Of a stretch of 57,441 nucleotides of DNA, positions 54,731 through 57,441 are shown piece by piece. The DNA comes from Cyclobacterium xiamenense (GTDB lineage: Bacteria; Bacteroidota; Bacteroidia; Cytophagales; Cyclobacteriaceae), in assembly GCF_009467825.1 (NCBI RefSeq), contig NZ_WIOK01000031.1, forward strand, positions 1-57,441. Direction: 5' to 3'. Both the position numbers and the translations under genes were made by a program. Every line of letters starts with the position of its first letter. The first letter of the stretch is position 1. A model generated the notes under the pieces. It made no database searches, was not told the DNA's origin, and saw nothing but the letters and a program-made list of their open reading frames with translations.

Positions 54731-56233
54731 TTACCAGATGCTAGCCAGTTCGTGTACCTGGTGACTGCTTTTAAATCCGGTCAACCGTATCCGGGAATAG
54801 GGCTGTTCCGGGAAAACAATTTCCGACAGAACCAATGCGCCCTGATTCACAAAAATCTCCACCGAAGAACGGTCCAGAAATACCCGCAATTCGTTTACTT
54901 CCATTCCATGAAGCGGAGCCGTATGCAGGGCAGTAAAGGCCTCGCTGAAACCAGTAATTCCAGATTGGCTGCGATCGAAGGTGAGTTGATCGCCCTTTTT
55001 TGCCAGAATGATCCGTTCCCCGGTATCGTTGCTCAGCTCCAGGCTGAAGTCTCCCGCTTCGGGAAACAGCAGCAACTCCGACAGCTCGGCGTCAATTGCC
55101 CAGGAATCCCCTTCCTTTGTGCTACTGGATTTTCGGAGTTTTTCCAATTCGGCCACTGGACTGGAGCGTACCCGATAGGTTTCCCCCTGCCGGACCAGCG
55201 CTAGCTCCCGGGGAAGGGTATTCGCCGAACGCCAGTTTTCGGTCGGTACCACATTGGCATAGGTCCAATTGCTCATCCACCCGATGAATAACCTCCTTCC
55301 GTCCGATTTGGGTACGTTTGACCAGGTTACGCCGGCGTAGTTATCTGCCCCGTAGTCCAGCCATTTCACCTGATCGCTTTCGCTGGTGAAGGTGGATCCG
55401 TCAAAATCGCCGACGAAATACTGGGTGGCAGAGCCGCCATTCGGCCCGCCTGGATTGATGCTGACGAAGAGAATCCATTTTTCCTCCCCCTCCGGGGTAG
55501 TCAAGGGGAAGAGGTCCGGACATTCCCAGACGCCTCCATAGGCAGCCCATTCGGGTTGAAAATCGCTTTCGTAGGTCCATTCCAGCAAGTTGTCGGAAGA
55601 ATAGAAACGGATACGGTCCTTTACCGCCAACGACATGATCCACCGCTCCCCTATCCAGGCAACCTTCGGGTCTCTGAAATCCCGTATTCCCGGGTTTTCC
55701 AAAACCGGATTGCCCGCATATTTGGTCCAGTTCCGTCCTCCATCGGTGCTATAGGCTATTCCCTGAGTTTGGTAATCTTCCCTCCCTGCTTCGGCCCCTA
55801 CGGGATCGTGATAGGTATAAATGGCGACAAGTGGCGGGTTATCTGCGGTGCCAAGGCCGCTGCTATTCGTTTCGTCAAGGACAGCTGACCCGGAAAATAT
55901 CCAACCCAGGCTATCCGGGGCAATGGCAATGGGCAAGTGCTCCCAATGCACCAGGTCTTCGGATACCGCATGTCCCCAATGCATGGCCCCCCAGACGTTG
56001 CTGTCGGGATAGTGCTGGTAAAACAGGTGGTATTCTCCCGCGTGATAAACCATCCCGTTGGGGTCATTCATCCATTGGGACGGGGGGCTAAAGTGGTACT
56101 GGGGTCGAAACAGTTCATCAAACCGGCCGTCCGGCTCGGCGCTCTTTTCCGAAGGGGCCGGAGAACAGCCCACGGATAGCGCCAGTACGGATACGAACAG
56201 TAGGTAGAGGATGGTGTTTATTTTTCTATGCAT
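54731..56233 (-). CDS. Glycoside hydrolase family 32 lipoprotein (fructanase/invertase type)
   Basis: 500 residues. Signal peptide with lipobox SVGC and C23. GH32 five-bladed propeller with nucleophile D57 (WMNDPNG), stabiliser RDP (R187-P189) and the acid in ECPD (E237), followed by a C-terminal beta-sandwich. It would hydrolyse beta-fructosides such as inulin, levan or sucrose outside the cytoplasm. ATG at 56233 is preferred to one 39 bases upstream because the signal peptide starts there directly; the longer form would add a K/S-rich leader. No susCD-like partners are in view. Confidence 0.9.
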   Translation of the reverse strand: MHRKINTILYLLFVSVLALSVGCSPAPSEKSAEPDGRFDELFRPQYHFSPPSQWMNDPNGMVYHAGEYHLFYQHYPDSNVWGAMHWGHAVSEDLVHWEHLPIAIAPDSLGWIFSGSAVLDETNSSGLGTADNPPLVAIYTYHDPVGAEAGREDYQTQGIAYSTDGGRNWTKYAGNPVLENPGIRDFRDPKVAWIGERWIMSLAVKDRIRFYSSDNLLEWTYESDFQPEWAAYGGVWECPDLFPLTTPEGEEKWILFVSINPGGPNGGSATQYFVGDFDGSTFTSESDQVKWLDYGADNYAGVTWSNVPKSDGRRLFIGWMSNWTYANVVPTENWRSANTLPRELALVRQGETYRVRSSPVAELEKLRKSSSTKEGDSWAIDAELSELLLFPEAGDFSLELSNDTGERIILAKKGDQLTFDRSQSGITGFSEAFTALHTAPLHGMEVNELRVFLDRSSVEIFVNQGALVLSEIVFPEQPYSRIRLTGFKSSHQVHELASIW

Positions 56234-56487
56234 TGTCGATGATTTTTTTTTGCTTTTTTTTGCAAATAGCAAATAAAATGCGGTTTTTCCGGTGCTACGT
56301 TCTAGCTAAGGTCAACTTTCCTTCGGGATCTACCTCCGTAAAAGGCAAGAAAATGTACTACGCCGACCAAAATCTAAAACTGAGGCAAGTTACTAAAGTT
56401 AATGCGCAAATCTGTAAACACAAGGAGGATAACGAAAATTGAAACCAATACAACGCCCCAAGCCAGCAACCAACGCCTTGTCATTAC

Positions 56488-56518
56488 TTGCACGCGTTGT
56501 CTCCATGCCCTAGCTTTG
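56488..56518 (+). promoter_or_regulatory. Bacteroidota-type promoter of truA
   Basis: TTG at 56488-56490 and TAGCTTTG at 56511-56518 (perfect TAnnTTTG), 20 bases apart. The expected transcription start falls only about 4-6 bases after the box, at or very near the ATG at 56523, so the mRNA may be leaderless. Confidence 0.65.
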
Positions 56519-56522
56519 TACC

Positions 56523-57323
56523 ATGCAAAGCCGGCCCTATACCTACCTCTTCCGCATCCAATACCTGGGCCTTCGCTACCATGGCTGGCAGATTCAGAAA
56601 GGAGTGAAAACCATTCAGGGTACACTCCAACGTACCTTTCGCTACCTGCTCGGGCACGAGGACTTTACCTTGCTGGGAGCCAGCCGCACAGATAGCGGGG
56701 TGTCTTGCCTCAATGGGGCCTTTGAGCTGTTTCTGCGGCAGCCATCCGATCCCTCCACCCTGCTGCAGGAGGCGAACGAAAACCTCCCGCCGGATATTCG
56801 CCTGCTCAGCTGTCGGGAAGTCCCTGCTTCCTTTAACATCATTCAGGACGTCTGCTGCAAACAATACGGGTATTATTTCTTTTTCGGTGAGAAGCCCCAC
56901 CCGTTTCAGACCGGCACGGTGGCATATGCGGGAAAAACCCTGGATCTATCGCTGATGGCGCAGGGAGCTGCTCTTTTTGAAGGCAGGCACGATTTCCGCA
57001 GGTTTTGTAGCCCGGGGAAAAATACCGATGACTTTCAACGGGAAATTACGTACGCGGCCATCCTTTCGGCGAAGCATTCCCTGGTTCCACTGACACCGGA
57101 AAATACCTTTGTTTTTCGGGTTCGTAGCAAGGGGTTTTTAATGCATCAGGTCCGGCGAATGGCTGCTGCCCTTTTCCTACTTGGTACCCGAGAAATGAGC
57201 CTGGAAATACTGGAATCTGCACTACTCGGAAGAGAAGCAAGTCTGTTGGGACCAAAGGCTCCTGCCGCCGGACTGGTGCTGGAAGACCTGGAGTTTCGAA
57301 ACGGAAGTCTGGATGGCGAATAA
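56523..57323 (+). CDS. truA: tRNA pseudouridine synthase A
   Basis: 266 residues. Forms pseudouridine at positions 38-40 in tRNA anticodon arms. Catalytic D57 in SRTDSGV (usual GRTDAGV); RIQYLGLRYHGWQIQ at the start; KNTDDFQREI and FLMHQVRRMAA near the C terminus as in the family. The final window bases after 57323 hold no recognised gene. Confidence 0.9.
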   Translation: MQSRPYTYLFRIQYLGLRYHGWQIQKGVKTIQGTLQRTFRYLLGHEDFTLLGASRTDSGVSCLNGAFELFLRQPSDPSTLLQEANENLPPDIRLLSCREVPASFNIIQDVCCKQYGYYFFFGEKPHPFQTGTVAYAGKTLDLSLMAQGAALFEGRHDFRRFCSPGKNTDDFQREITYAAILSAKHSLVPLTPENTFVFRVRSKGFLMHQVRRMAAALFLLGTREMSLEILESALLGREASLLGPKAPAAGLVLEDLEFRNGSLDGE

Positions 57324-57441
57324 TCCGAGAGCAAATGCCTAGCTCATATTCCTCAAAACAGCAATGTAGTTGCTATGAATCGGGCTTTATTGGACTTTGA
57401 ACGGGCAACCCTTTTTATATTTTTCATCTCACGTTAAATAA

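Overview
The window looks like a chromosomal segment of a member of the Bacteroidota, perhaps a Saprospiria or Cytophagia relative. This rests on Bacteroidota-style lipoproteins, a DUF4397 protein, small outer-membrane beta-barrels, REP-like repeats with a RAYT-type transposase, S23 four-helix-bundle genes in GATTGA/TCAATC repeats, and one good TTG-N20-TAnnTTTG promoter ahead of truA. The genus cannot be set from what is visible. No rRNA or tRNA gene was recognised.

Left part (1-32.8 kb) is mostly metabolic and transport genes. It opens with a D-2-hydroxyacid dehydrogenase, an M42 aminopeptidase, a Ppx/GppA phosphatase, an Ldh-type dehydrogenase and an Nramp-superfamily transporter that lacks the metal-binding motifs. 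A minus-strand run follows: class I aldolase, a beta-phosphoglucomutase-like/trehalose-phosphatase fusion, a GH65 phosphorylase-type enzyme and a Ca2+-type P-ATPase. This suggests disaccharide turnover into glycolysis. Between 15.7 and 18.3 kb lie several copies of a ~230-270 bp REP-like module around a RAYT-type transposase whose start codon appears to be lost. Then come an SLC12-type transporter, DoxX, a zinc formaldehyde-dehydrogenase-like enzyme, a sulfatase, two paralogous serpin lipoproteins and three tandem enolase-superfamily enzymes, all with twin-arginine-like leaders.

Middle part (32.8-48.7 kb) is an accessory and defence island. It holds S23 genes set in large inverted repeats (one intact, one truncated), pRiA4b ORF-3-like genes, a cas6 remnant, a small toxin-antitoxin-like pair, and a type I-B-like CRISPR-Cas locus in the order cas6-cas5-cas3-cas8-cas7. 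cas7 carries an in-frame TAA. After it come a 469-residue protein of unknown function, a VapBC module whose antitoxin also has an in-frame TAA, a duplicated [cas4 + pRiA4b ORF-3-like] unit with an AAA ATPase gene between the copies, then cas1 and cas2.

Right part: a CRISPR array of about 83 repeats (48,896-54,339) follows a ~210 bp leader and ends in a truncated repeat fused to a terminator-bearing small repeat. The window closes with a GH32 lipoprotein and truA. Taken together, the adaptation genes and array look intact, while the interference complex is probably impaired by the broken cas7, unless the stop is bypassed or the two halves are made separately.
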